Assembly (NCBI GenBank): GCA_905369775.1
Contig: CAJPJR010000011.1
Coordinates: 1-44,718 of the forward strand
Source: Prevotellaceae bacterium UBA1746
Lineage (GTDB): Bacteria; Bacteroidota; Bacteroidia; Bacteroidales; Bacteroidaceae
DNA: 44,718 nucleotides
Reading direction: 5' to 3'
Shown here: in pieces, positions 1-7,611 of the stretch
Numbering within the stretch: the first letter of the stretch is position 1
Layout: each line of letters begins with the position of its first letter
Made by a program: the position numbers and the translations under genes
Notes under the pieces: model-generated
What the model saw: only the letters and a program-made list of their open reading frames with translations
What the model was told of the DNA's origin: nothing
The model's database searches: none

Positions 1-265
1 CAAGATCCTCTCTCAAGAAGTCCACCCCAAAGTATCCCACATTGGACTCAATGGCGCAGTAGGGGCTGTCATCCTCATTGAGAATCGTTGCAAAGTAAAC
101 ATTTTGTTGCTCATGCGCTTCGCGAGAAGCAAGCTCCAATAGACCCTCTTTCTTCTTGCGACGAGAATAGCGAGTCTTGTTGTAGCCATCTAATCTATAT
201 AGGGTATCCCCCTCACTTTGTAACTCTGTATAGCCTTGACTCCAGGCTCTAAATGTAACTTTCAT
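1..265 (-). CDS. Immunity-like protein, N-terminal part (cut by window edge)
   Basis: The first 88 codons of a gene that runs off the left edge. It starts at the ATG at 265 (MKVTFRAWSQGY...) and is a paralogue of the gene at 1025-1690: both contain YNKTRYSRRK, then EGLLELASREAHEQQ, and then the same sequence to the window edge. Bases 1-127 are identical to 1429-1555, while the part nearer the start has diverged, which suggests recent gene conversion or duplication. A short toxin-tail-like fragment (275-409) ends 9 bases upstream, the arrangement expected of an immunity gene behind a toxin. The family is not recognised; the immunity role is inferred from context only. Confidence 0.6.
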   Translation of the reverse strand, partial: MKVTFRAWSQGYTELQSEGDTLYRLDGYNKTRYSRRKKKEGLLELASREAHEQQNVYFATILNEDDSPYCAIESNVGYFGVDFLREDL

Positions 266-274
266 GTGTCTCTA

Positions 275-409
275 CTAATTATATATTTTCCCATTCACGT
301 CACGAATGATGATATCATTCTTCTTCGTGTAATCTAATGATTTAATTGATCCTGCAGTCGCTTTTTCCACCTCACGATGTAAAGACTTAAATGTGGATAT
401 TATTCCTAT
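275..409 (-). pseudogene. Orphan toxin C-terminal tail fragment (module C)
   Basis: A 44-codon open fragment without a start codon; it follows an in-frame TGA at 410-412 and ends in TAG at 275-277. Its end reads KKNDIIIRDVNGKIYN, which matches the end of the fragment at 1671-1778 (QQRIKIWDINGKTTIRYE): both have I-x-I-x-D-(V/I)-N-G-K. It stands immediately before the immunity-like gene at 1-265, just as the other tail stands before that gene's paralogue. I read it as the leftover C-terminus of a toxin displaced or deleted upstream. No catalytic motif is visible, and coding potential is judged from the translation alone. Confidence 0.45.
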
Positions 410-443
410 TCATCTTACATCAAGCAATTCCATCAAGTTGTTT

Positions 444-905
444 TTAATGTTCTACCAGCCATACGCCATCTTTTTTTAGATAGACAATAGGCTCTACATC
501 AAATTTGAAGCCCTCTATTGGTTTGCGCTCTTCCCAAATGTCAGAAACGTCCTCTTCAGTCGCCTCATATATAGGGTCATACCCCTGCCTTGGAAAATCT
601 TTTAAATATACCGCTGCTTCTTCTAATGGACGAAGTAAAAATCTGCCTTCTGAAGAATTTTCCACAAAGAAACTAAATCCCATATATCTAACAAGGGTTG
701 TTACGCTATAGGCGCTTGAAATATCTTTCTTCAAAATATATTTATAGCTTATCATTTTGTCGTATTGCAAAAAGCCCATCTTCCTCAACCTTTCATACTG
801 ACACCTTCTATCAATCAATTCAAACATTTCAGGACTATCCGTTTCATAAAAACAATACTCTTGTGATAGATAGATTGCAAAATTTCCTCGTCTGTACATT
901 CTCAT
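444..905 (-). CDS. Hypothetical protein, probable immunity protein (module B)
   Basis: A 153-residue, acidic, aromatic-rich protein with no signal peptide or membrane segment, so probably cytoplasmic. The start is the ATG at 905 (MRMYRRGNFAIYLSQEYCF...); the second methionine two codons later is an alternative. It ends FDVEPIVYLKKDGVWLVEH. It is unrelated in sequence to the two paralogues on either side. A toxin-tail-like fragment (910-1014) ends 4 bases upstream, so it sits in the second place of a repeating tail/immunity pattern. The family is not recognised; the immunity role rests on the arrangement. Its base composition is AT-richer than the housekeeping genes, as is common for exchanged cassettes. 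Confidence 0.6.
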   Translation of the reverse strand: MRMYRRGNFAIYLSQEYCFYETDSPEMFELIDRRCQYERLRKMGFLQYDKMISYKYILKKDISSAYSVTTLVRYMGFSFFVENSSEGRFLLRPLEEAAVYLKDFPRQGYDPIYEATEEDVSDIWEERKPIEGFKFDVEPIVYLKKDGVWLVEH

Positions 906-909
906 AAAG

Positions 910-1014
910 TCACTTCAAATTTCGGATGAACCTTTTCCCTTTCTTCGGTGCTTCTAAATGCCCCCACCATGGTAAAGACAGAACTTGGCGCGCGCCTTGT
1001 TGAAGAGCAATATC
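910..1014 (-). pseudogene. Orphan toxin C-terminal tail fragment (module B)
   Basis: A 34-codon open stretch between TGA at 1015-1017 and TGA at 910-912, with no start codon. It reads GARQVLSLPWWGHLEAP followed by a basic end (KKGKRFIRNLK). The tryptophan-rich, basic composition and the position 4 bases before the 444-905 gene fit the last residues of a toxin domain whose upstream part is lost. It is not similar to the tails of modules A and C, so this cassette would have had a different toxin. It is short, so chance openness cannot be excluded. Confidence 0.35.
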
Positions 1015-1024
1015 TCACTCGAAT

Positions 1025-1690
1025 TCACTTCTTAGGTTCTTGATAGCGTTCGATGTCTCGCTGGAGATACTGCCTAAACGCAGGAAACTCTTTGTCCGTG
1101 ACTTCTAATATCGTCTCGCGAACGACCGTCGGAATGCGATCCAAGCGTATGAGCTGGTCATATTCACCGAACTCAGGGTAGGAAAGGCAAAGTTTGGAAT
1201 AGTCCTCTTCAGAGAGAGGGATCTCTGATTCCTCGACACTATCACTCCACGTGCCCACTCCTCCTTTATGTTTCACTACCCCCCACGTCTTATCCTCATG
1301 AAAGTAAAACATAAAGCTATAGACCGTATCATAGTCTTGCGGATGCTTGGGTTGGAGTCTGATAGTATCCAAGAACAACGTCTTCCCTTCTTGTGTGAAG
1401 TCTCTAAACGTATAAATGAGAAAGTTTTCAAGATCCTCTCTCAAGAAGTCCACCCCAAAGTATCCCACATTGGACTCAATGGCGCAGTAGGGGCTGTCAT
1501 CCTCATTGAGAATCGTTGCAAAGTAAACATTTTGTTGCTCATGCGCTTCGCGAGAGGCCAGTTCCAAAAGGCCTTCCTTATTCTTCCGACGAGAGTAGCG
1601 AGTCTTGTTGTAGCTGTCTAATTGACTTAGGGTTGCTTCTTCTGTACATATATGATTACCAACCCAGGTACTATTGAATATTGTCTTCAT
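1025..1690 (-). CDS. Immunity-like protein (module A), paralogue of the gene at 1-265
   Basis: A 221-residue soluble protein starting at the ATG at 1690 (MKTIFNSTWVGNH...). It has many acidic and aromatic residues, a central FMFYFHEDKTWGVVKHKGG segment and a charged C-terminus (RQYLQRDIERYQEPKK), with no signal peptide or transmembrane segment. It overlaps by 20 bases the reading frame of the toxin-tail fragment that ends at 1671, a coupling typical of toxin-immunity pairs. It is probably transcribed from the promoter at 2057-2087 together with the two modules downstream. The family is not recognised. Its immunity role is inferred from its small size, the duplication next to a different cassette and the tail fragment before each copy. 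Confidence 0.65.
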   Translation of the reverse strand: MKTIFNSTWVGNHICTEEATLSQLDSYNKTRYSRRKNKEGLLELASREAHEQQNVYFATILNEDDSPYCAIESNVGYFGVDFLREDLENFLIYTFRDFTQEGKTLFLDTIRLQPKHPQDYDTVYSFMFYFHEDKTWGVVKHKGGVGTWSDSVEESEIPLSEEDYSKLCLSYPEFGEYDQLIRLDRIPTVVRETILEVTDKEFPAFRQYLQRDIERYQEPKK

Positions 1691-1981
1691 AACGAATTGT
1701 AGTTTTTCCGTTGATATCCCAAATCTTTATACGCTGTTGATTTGCGTATTCTATCCCCCTCTTAGGTACGTCTTTGGCCTACACGGGCACTTCAAGCATC
1801 ATTTTTCACGAAGCGTTCTTCCCTTCAACTCTTTGAAGATGTCGGCATTAGCGTCACTCCTATTGGCCGGCACAGACATTACCACAAGTTCTTGTGCATT
1901 GCCCCTTTTGTGTTCGACCAACCAAGTGTGAGAGGAGCTGTCTACATGCGCATGCCACTATGGGGGCTTCATGTGTGTCAT
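1671..1981 (-). pseudogene. Decayed small toxin-like gene (module A)
   Basis: The remains of a protein of about 100 residues. From the ATG at 1981 the frame reads MTHMKPP, stop (TAG at 1958-1960), then WHAHVDSSSHTWLVEHKRG, NAQELVVMSVPANRSDANA and DIFKELKGRTLREK before TGA at 1799-1801. A second frame, open from 1778, gives AKDVPKRGIEYANQQ and RIKIWDINGKTTIRYEDNIQ, ending in TAG at 1671-1673 inside the downstream immunity-like gene. One nonsense codon and at least one frameshift therefore separate three convincing coding pieces. A good promoter lies just upstream (2057-2087), so the gene was once expressed and the array may still be. Its end resembles tail C (275-409). The family is not identified; a toxin is inferred from the immunity-like neighbour. 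Confidence 0.55.
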
Positions 1982-2056
1982 CAATGCCGAGAGCGTAGGG
2001 AAGGCGTTGGCAAAGAGGCCTTGTGGTTGAACGGAGAGCTGTGTGTCTTTCGATGG

Positions 2057-2087
2057 CAAAGGTAGAAAAACGATTCGAGAAATACAA
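2057..2087 (-). promoter_or_regulatory. Bacteroidetes-type promoter for the toxin/immunity array
   Basis: On the minus strand there is TTG (2087-2085), exactly 20 bases, then TACCTTTG (2064-2057), which fits the Bacteroidetes -33/-7 pattern with TAnnTTTG. Transcription would begin near 2050, about 70 bases before the ATG of the decayed gene at 1981, and could continue through all three modules. Confidence 0.6.
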
Positions 2088-2220
2088 GCCATTACAGAAG
2101 AAAAACTTGCGATTTTTCAAACTCGTGATACCTCGTCAAAAACAAGGGGACTTTTGAAGATTTCATCCCCATGTTTTTGAGGAAAGATCCTACTTCGTCG
2201 TTACAACCGATTGAAAGCCG

Positions 2221-2540
2221 CTGCTCCCTGTCCCCACCTCGGGGTAGGGTGAAGCACCGGCAGGGTGAAGGAGCATTCGCGCGCACGCACGCGCGTTACG
2301 CGCACACAGCAGGTTTTCGTTTTTCATGTTCACCCTTCACCGGTGGAGCGGAATCGGCTGATTGAAAGGCCGATCGGGGTGAAGGCTTTGCACTCTGTGG
2401 CGGATGAGACGGCCGGTGAAGGTGAATTTCAAAAGCCTTCACCCTTATTGGGCTGACTCACAGGTTTTTGTGACAGGTGGGTGAAGAAGTGAAGGTGAAA
2501 AACGAAAACTGCCTGACGCGCGCACGCGCGAGGAAAGGCA
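2221..2540. repeat. Non-coding repeat region, inverted copies of a dispersed element
   Basis: A gene-free stretch between the immunity array and the helicase. It holds many GTGAAGG/CCTTCAC words. The block at 2275-2340 (GCGCAC-rich tract, then GGTTTTCGTTTTTCA, then TTCACCC) recurs inverted at 2478-2532 (GGGTGAAG, GAAGGTGAAAAACGAAAACT, then a GCGCGCACGCGCG tract). The same element occurs at 37235-37288 and, more diverged, at 37628-37690. Another word, GTGAAGGCTTT, pairs with AAAAGCCTTCAC within the region. Weak frames on both strands show no family features, so I treat it as non-coding. Confidence 0.6.
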
Positions 2541-2592
2541 CGATTTGGGGCAATTTTGTGAGGGCAAAGGGTGCGCCGTTGTCCCCTCGGGG

Positions 2593-5500
2593 TCAATGGG
2601 CAGATTCGCAAAAAGCGATCAGTTCGCGGAAGAGGGGCACGCGCTCCAACAAGGGCCGGTAGCCCACGATGAGCATGCGTTCTCGTGCACGCGTCAGCGC
2701 CACGTTCAGTTTGCGGTCGACCCACTGTCCGCATTCGTCTTCAAACTGTGTGCTGCACAGAAAGGCCAGTTGCGAGGCGCGCGTCACGGTGAAACCGTAG
2801 ATGATGGTGTTGCACTCCGACCCTTGGAAACGTTCGACGGTGTCGATGGTCACTTCGGCCAGTTCGGGATGAGGCGATTGCAGGAGGGCATTGCGCACCA
2901 AAGCGATCTGCCGGCGATAGGGCACGATGATGCCCAGATCTTTGATCGGATCGAAGCCCCCACGTTGTGCCACGAAGCGTGCATATTCCTCGACGGCCAG
3001 TTGGGCGATGCGTCGGGCCTCCGCCGGGTTGCCCTTGGGCGAGTGTCCGAGTTCCAGGGTGTCGGGCACGCAATCGTAGAACGCCAGGCGCGGCACGCCG
3101 ATGGCCTCCTCTTGGTGGGGCAGGGGAATGGGGCAGAGCTTGCCCTCGTAGAATTGTCGGCTGGGGAAGTCGGCCACTGCGGGGTGCATGCGCCCTTGAC
3201 GGGTGAAGTCGTGGCGACATTCGGCGGGAATGCGTTCGATGAAGCGTTCGAAAAAGGAACGTCGGCAGTCGGTCAATCCCAGTGCGGAGAGTTCGGCTTC
3301 GGTGACGAGACTTTCGCTTGCCGGCTGCTGCACCACGGCGGGGAGTTGACGGTGGTCGCCGATGAGCACAAAACGGTCGATGAGCGGACGGTTGCCGGTG
3401 TGTGCCATCAGGAGCGGGAGCAAGTGCGGTTCGAGCAGTTGTGAAGCCTCGTCCACAATGGCCAAGGAGAAGTGCTTGTCGGCCATCAACGTCACCGTGC
3501 CGGCCAGCGAGTGGGTGGTGCCCACCACCACGCGCACTTCGCGCACCAGTTGTTTCACCTCGTCTAGTTGTTTGAGGGCCCGGGTTTTGGCATCGAGCAG
3601 ATAGTCGCGATAGCGCGGGTCGCAGCTCATCTCGTTGCCCACGCGCACAAAATCGATGCCGGCTTGCACCAATTTGCCACAGATCTCGTCGACCGCGCGA
3701 TTGGTGAAGGCGCCGAGCAGCACTTGCGTGTCGGGGTCGGCGAGTTCCTCGAGGAGCAGGCACATCAGGCCCTTGGAGGTCTTCCCGGTGCCCGGAGGAC
3801 CCACCAGCAGAAAGAGGTCGCGGGCGGCTTTGGCCTTGCGCACCAGTTGAGTGAGTTCGGCGTTTTCGGGAGTGGTGAGCAGCTCCACGTGTGTTGCGGT
3901 GGAGGGCGGTCGCTGTCCGAGCACCCATGCGCGGCGATCGGCGGGGGCGGTGAGCAGGTTGTAGAGGCCGCGGTAGATGCCGCGCGAGCCTGCGTCCATG
4001 AAATCCGGTTCGATGGCCCACGACTGTCCTTCGCGGAGACAGAACACCCGCGCTTCGGTTTGCGCCTCGCGAAGGGTGAGCACCACCTCGTGTTCCAAAA
4101 TTTGGCGCACGGTGGCGCGAAACACCATGTCGCGTCGCAAGTCCGGTTCGCGGGCCGTTTCGTAGCGATAGAGCACCACGATGTCGCCCGTCCGGAAGTT
4201 GGGCGGCGTGGCGGTCTCGCCGTTCGGATCCGTATCCGGGAGAGCCAAGTGCAAGTGCTTGACTCCGTGTCCGTTCTCGTCCGTTTCGGTGGAAAGCAAT
4301 CGGAGGTCGGTGAGGATACTGCCCACCTCTCGTTTTTCGGCCGTGGTGCATTGCCAAGCCGCTGCAAACCCACTTGCTTCCTTCCCCGAGCTGCCAAAGC
4401 GACTGAGCAGGTTTTCGCGCACCAGGAAGCGGTGGAATCGGTAGAAATAGGCCAGCGCAGTCGGGTCGGCCGTGTGGAAGGGAGCCAAGAGCGTTTCGAC
4501 CTGCGGACGGATGTATTTATTCCACAACGGATCGGCCTGTCCCGGTCGGTGCAGTTGGTCGGGCGTGAGCTGTGCGATGAAATCGCGCATACCGGTGCGG
4601 GCAAACTGCTCTTCGCGCGCCACGATCTCATTGCGCAGCCGGAAGGCTTCGCGCAGTCGATCGGGCGCATTGGGAATGGGCCAGATGGAGCGTTCGTCTG
4701 CATAGCGCGAGTAGAGCAGGTAGCCTTGCAGACGACTGTAGGATTGGCCGAAAACGTAGTGACGCATGGCCATGTAGAGCATGAGTTGCAGCTCGTGTTC
4801 GCGAAGGGCTGTGCGGTTATACTCGTCGATCTTCCCGCTTTTTTGTTCCACCACCACACTGCCGTCGGGTTTCATCAGGTCGATGCGGCCTTGCAGACCG
4901 AGCATTTCGCAAAAGAACGAGGGTTCGATGCAAACGCCCTCTTCGTCCGAGAGGTGCAGTTGGTGTTTGAACGTGTTTTGGCTCAGGTTGCGCAAATTGC
5001 GTTGCTGCTGCTGGGCTTGGGCGTGGAATTCCTGTCGATCGAAGTCGCAGGCGGCAAATTCGAGGGCGTGGTCGGAAAAGAAGCGGCGCGCGGTGTCGGC
5101 ATAGCCGGCTTCGAGACCGTGCACCTCCTCATCGAGCATTTGCCCGCTCAGACTTCCCAACAGGGTGTGTTGGGAAGTGACGAAGGGATCGAACTTTTTC
5201 AGCACGTTCCATTCGGAACAGGTGCCGGTGGAGACGATGCACTGGGTGATGGCCGTGACGTTGACCAGGTAGTCGGGCTCCAGAATGACGAGTTCCGGAA
5301 ACAAGCGGTGGCCTTCGCGGCGAACGGCCACAAGATTCAGCTGCATGCCGGGCTCGACCAGCGCGAGCAGATAGCGGAAATCGCGTCCTCCGGCAGCGTC
5401 GGGAGCGAGTGGGAGTTGGAATTCGGTGTCGCTGTTGGCATCGGTGGGGCTGACCGTGAGCTCGTGGCTGAGCACGGCGTCGACCACCACGCGCAGACAT

Positions 5501-5916
5501 TTTTCGGAGAGGGGTTTCGGAGATTCGACGGCGGTGAGGTGGCGGGGCAGCAGTGCGGCGAGTTCGGCGGGCACGGGGGCTTGCTTCAAACCGGCGACCA
5601 AATCGGCCAGTGCACGGAGATCGCCCGGGAGCCGATCGGTGAGCTCGGCTTCGGTGAGCTCGTCGGCGCGTCGCCAACGCACGCGGAAGTCGTTGGCGGC
5701 ATGATAGAGCGTGTCGGAAAAACCACGCTGCGCGTGCAAATAGTGCAGGCGCGAGAACGCACCCGAGAACGAAGCGGGCGCGTCGGCGGTGGTTTCGTTC
5801 ATCAGTTCCACAAAAAGACGATAGGCCATGCCGCAGCGCCGGCGAATGTCGTACTGTGTGGTGGTGAGACAGCGCCGGATGTCGTCGTAGTAGTAATCGG
5901 CCGAGGTGTATTCCAT
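2593..5916 (-). CDS. Dna2-like fusion: PD-(D/E)XK nuclease plus SF1 helicase
   Basis: A 1107-residue protein with two enzymatic halves. Around residues 335-390 is a Cas4/RecB-like nuclease core: GRIDLM, then VVVEQKSGK (Glu357, Lys359), then the QLMLYMAM helix. The C-terminal half is a superfamily 1B helicase of the Dna2/Upf1 type: Walker A LLVGPPGTGKTS (Lys712), Walker B VDEAS (Asp822), later GRMHPAVADFPSRQFY, TVERFQGSE and LNVALTRARERMLIVG. It should bind DNA, unwind it with ATP and cut single strands, probably in repair or replication. I see no obvious four-cysteine iron-sulfur cluster of the Cas4/AddB kind. It starts at the ATG at 5916 and lies 24 bases downstream of the DUF721 gene, in one transcription unit with recF. 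That context favours a housekeeping repair role over defence. Confidence 0.85.
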   Translation of the reverse strand: MEYTSADYYYDDIRRCLTTTQYDIRRRCGMAYRLFVELMNETTADAPASFSGAFSRLHYLHAQRGFSDTLYHAANDFRVRWRRADELTEAELTDRLPGDLRALADLVAGLKQAPVPAELAALLPRHLTAVESPKPLSEKCLRVVVDAVLSHELTVSPTDANSDTEFQLPLAPDAAGGRDFRYLLALVEPGMQLNLVAVRREGHRLFPELVILEPDYLVNVTAITQCIVSTGTCSEWNVLKKFDPFVTSQHTLLGSLSGQMLDEEVHGLEAGYADTARRFFSDHALEFAACDFDRQEFHAQAQQQQRNLRNLSQNTFKHQLHLSDEEGVCIEPSFFCEMLGLQGRIDLMKPDGSVVVEQKSGKIDEYNRTALREHELQLMLYMAMRHYVFGQSYSRLQGYLLYSRYADERSIWPIPNAPDRLREAFRLRNEIVAREEQFARTGMRDFIAQLTPDQLHRPGQADPLWNKYIRPQVETLLAPFHTADPTALAYFYRFHRFLVRENLLSRFGSSGKEASGFAAAWQCTTAEKREVGSILTDLRLLSTETDENGHGVKHLHLALPDTDPNGETATPPNFRTGDIVVLYRYETAREPDLRRDMVFRATVRQILEHEVVLTLREAQTEARVFCLREGQSWAIEPDFMDAGSRGIYRGLYNLLTAPADRRAWVLGQRPPSTATHVELLTTPENAELTQLVRKAKAARDLFLLVGPPGTGKTSKGLMCLLLEELADPDTQVLLGAFTNRAVDEICGKLVQAGIDFVRVGNEMSCDPRYRDYLLDAKTRALKQLDEVKQLVREVRVVVGTTHSLAGTVTLMADKHFSLAIVDEASQLLEPHLLPLLMAHTGNRPLIDRFVLIGDHRQLPAVVQQPASESLVTEAELSALGLTDCRRSFFERFIERIPAECRHDFTRQGRMHPAVADFPSRQFYEGKLCPIPLPHQEEAIGVPRLAFYDCVPDTLELGHSPKGNPAEARRIAQLAVEEYARFVAQRGGFDPIKDLGIIVPYRRQIALVRNALLQSPHPELAEVTIDTVERFQGSECNTIIYGFTVTRASQLAFLCSTQFEDECGQWVDRKLNVALTRARERMLIVGYRPLLERVPLFRELIAFCESAH

Positions 5917-5940
5917 AGGACAGATAGAGAAAGGAGGGAG

Positions 5941-6231
5941 TTAACAGAATCGGATGTCGTAGATGACGGTGCTGCCCACCAGTTCGTTGAGACGGCGCAC
6001 GAGTTGTTGGCGCATCATGGAGAGCTGGGTGCGGAGCACGGGGGTGCGCACCTCTACCCACAGGGCTTGGTCGCGGACAAAGCGGGCGGTGGTGTGCGGT
6101 GCAATGGTTTCGCCCACCGCAGTGGGCCAGGATTGCACAACGCGATATTCGAGCAGCGGGGTTTCCAGTCCGCTTTCGCGCAGGAAATTCCCCAGCATGT
6201 CGCCTACGAGTTCAGCGTTTTTGCGTTTCAT
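5941..6231 (-). CDS. DUF721 (DciA-like) protein
   Basis: A 96-residue protein starting at the ATG at 6231 (MKRKNAELVGDMLGNFLRES), inside the 3' end of recF (20-base overlap). An upstream in-frame ATG at 6282 would overlap recF more and adds an atypical N-terminus, so the inner start is preferred. It shows the DUF721 pattern: an N-terminal helix, VVQSWPTAVGETIAPHTTAR, LWVEVRTPVLRTQL and a C-terminal LNELVG....IYDIRF. DUF721 proteins include the helicase loader DciA and often lie beside recF/dnaA-type genes. The neighbours here, RecF and a nuclease-helicase, fit a role in replication or repair. The exact function in Bacteroidetes is not established. Confidence 0.8.
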   Translation of the reverse strand: MKRKNAELVGDMLGNFLRESGLETPLLEYRVVQSWPTAVGETIAPHTTARFVRDQALWVEVRTPVLRTQLSMMRQQLVRRLNELVGSTVIYDIRFC

Positions 6232-7351
6232 TGTCGGGAGTTGAAGTGGGTTCGCAGGTGAGGCGGCCGTTTTCCACCACAAAAAGGCGGTAGTCGCGGT
6301 GGGTGGCGGCCAGAATGCGATCGAGGTGATCGCGGTTGGTGTCGGTGATGAAGATTTGCCCGAAGTCCTCGCCGCTCACGTAGTCGACAATACACGACAC
6401 CCGACCGGCATCGAGTTTGTCGAAGATGTCGTCGAGCAACAGTAGGGGCGTGCGGCGCTCTCCGTGATTTTTGAGGTAGAGAAACTGGGCCAGCTTCATG
6501 GCGATGAAGAACGTCTTGGTCTGCCCCTGCGAGGCTTCTCGGCGCACACTGTGCCCATTCATCAGCAGATCGAGATTGTCCTTGTGCGGACCGTGGAGTG
6601 TGTGTCCCACGATTTGTTCGCGGACGCGACCTTCGCGCAGGAGTGGGCCGAGCGGCCCGCGGTCGGCGTGACTTTCGTAGGTGATGTCCACCGCCTCGGC
6701 TGCCGCGTTGCACAGTCGGGCGTAGAGTGCGGAGAAAATGGGGCGGAAGGCTTCGACAAACTCGCTTCGGGCAGCATAGATCACCGCAGCATCGGCATCC
6801 ATGAGCGATTCGAGCACATCAAACAGCCCTTCGTCGAGCGGGCCTTCCTGTTTGAGCAAGGCGTTGCGCTGTTGCAAAGTCTTGCCGTAGCGAATGAGCG
6901 CCTCTAAATAGCGGGGCGAGGTTTGCGCGATCACGCTGTCCATGAATTTCCGCCGCTCTTCGCTTCCGCCCGTCACAAGTTGCTCGTCGCTGGGCGAGAG
7001 CATCACGAGCGGGATGGCGCCCACATGCTCACTGAGTCGTTTGTAGTCCTTGTCGTTGCGTCGCAAACGCTTGCGCTGTCCGCGTTTCAGTGCGCACGAC
7101 ACTGCGTCGCGGGTGCCGTCGGGCGAAAGATACTGCCCTTGCAGCATGAAAAAGTCAGCCTCGTGGCGCACGCAGTTGCTGTCGGTCAGGGCGGTGGCGC
7201 TTTTGCCGAAGGAGAGAAAATAGATGGCGTCGAGCACATTGGTTTTGCCCATTCCGTTGGCGCCGATGAAGCAATTGACGTTGGGCGAAAGCCGAAGTTC
7301 GGCTTCCGCAACGTTCTTATAATTGAGAAGCGTGAGCTGTTCGAGAATCAT
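6212..7351 (-). CDS. recF: DNA replication and repair protein RecF
   Basis: A 379-residue SMC/ABC-type ATPase. It has Walker A GANGMGKT (residues 30-37), the ABC signature region ASQGQTKTFFIAMKLAQF and Walker B LLLLDDIFDKLD. The N-terminal MILEQLTLLNYKN is typical of RecF, and the length is normal. RecF binds gapped DNA and, with RecO and RecR, loads RecA at stalled forks. It starts at the ATG at 7351, 70 bases downstream of a -7 element on the same strand. It is the first gene of the recF-DUF721-helicase unit and is divergent from the TPR gene. Confidence 0.95.
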   Translation of the reverse strand: MILEQLTLLNYKNVAEAELRLSPNVNCFIGANGMGKTNVLDAIYFLSFGKSATALTDSNCVRHEADFFMLQGQYLSPDGTRDAVSCALKRGQRKRLRRNDKDYKRLSEHVGAIPLVMLSPSDEQLVTGGSEERRKFMDSVIAQTSPRYLEALIRYGKTLQQRNALLKQEGPLDEGLFDVLESLMDADAAVIYAARSEFVEAFRPIFSALYARLCNAAAEAVDITYESHADRGPLGPLLREGRVREQIVGHTLHGPHKDNLDLLMNGHSVRREASQGQTKTFFIAMKLAQFLYLKNHGERRTPLLLLDDIFDKLDAGRVSCIVDYVSGEDFGQIFITDTNRDHLDRILAATHRDYRLFVVENGRLTCEPTSTPDNETQKR

Positions 7352-7420
7352 GGGGCGAAAGACATGAACGCGATGGGCACCCCATTGTGACAGACGGTGC
7401 CGGTTCGCGCAGTGATCCTA

Positions 7421-7428
7421 CAAAAATA
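7421..7428 (-). promoter_or_regulatory. -7 element (TATTTTTG) for recF
   Basis: TATTTTTG on the minus strand fits TAnnTTTG and lies 70 bases before the recF ATG. No TTG is found at the usual distance for a -33 box, so only half of the signal is visible. Confidence 0.4.
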
Positions 7429-7534
7429 GCAATAAAACGGCGTTTCTGCCGTCTTTTTATGGTGAAAAACGTGTTGCCTTCCCACGCCGTGCAAAATAAT
7501 TGCGCTTTCATTTCTCTACTCACACACAATATAT

Positions 7535-7542
7535 TATTTTTG
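7535..7542 (+). promoter_or_regulatory. -7 element (TATTTTTG) for the TPR gene
   Basis: TATTTTTG on the plus strand, 70 bases before the ATG at 7612. A TTC stands where the -33 TTG would be expected, a weak match. Together with the recF element it makes a short divergent promoter region. Confidence 0.4.
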
Positions 7543-7611
7543 CAGCGTATTTGCCGCAAAATAGTGGCATTGCGAGAACTCCACACGATACAAAAATAGC
7601 AAGATATAATC

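Noticed and set aside
2545..6261. Long plus-strand frames opposite the helicase (2545-3444 and 3568-6261)
   Set aside because: They are antisense shadows in GC-rich DNA; the minus-strand frame carries complete helicase and nuclease motifs.
7435..7460. Hairpin ACGGC-GTTTCT-GCCGT followed by T-run as a terminator
   Set aside because: It lies in the divergent promoter region between recF and the TPR gene, has a five-pair stem only, and no transcript is expected to end there.
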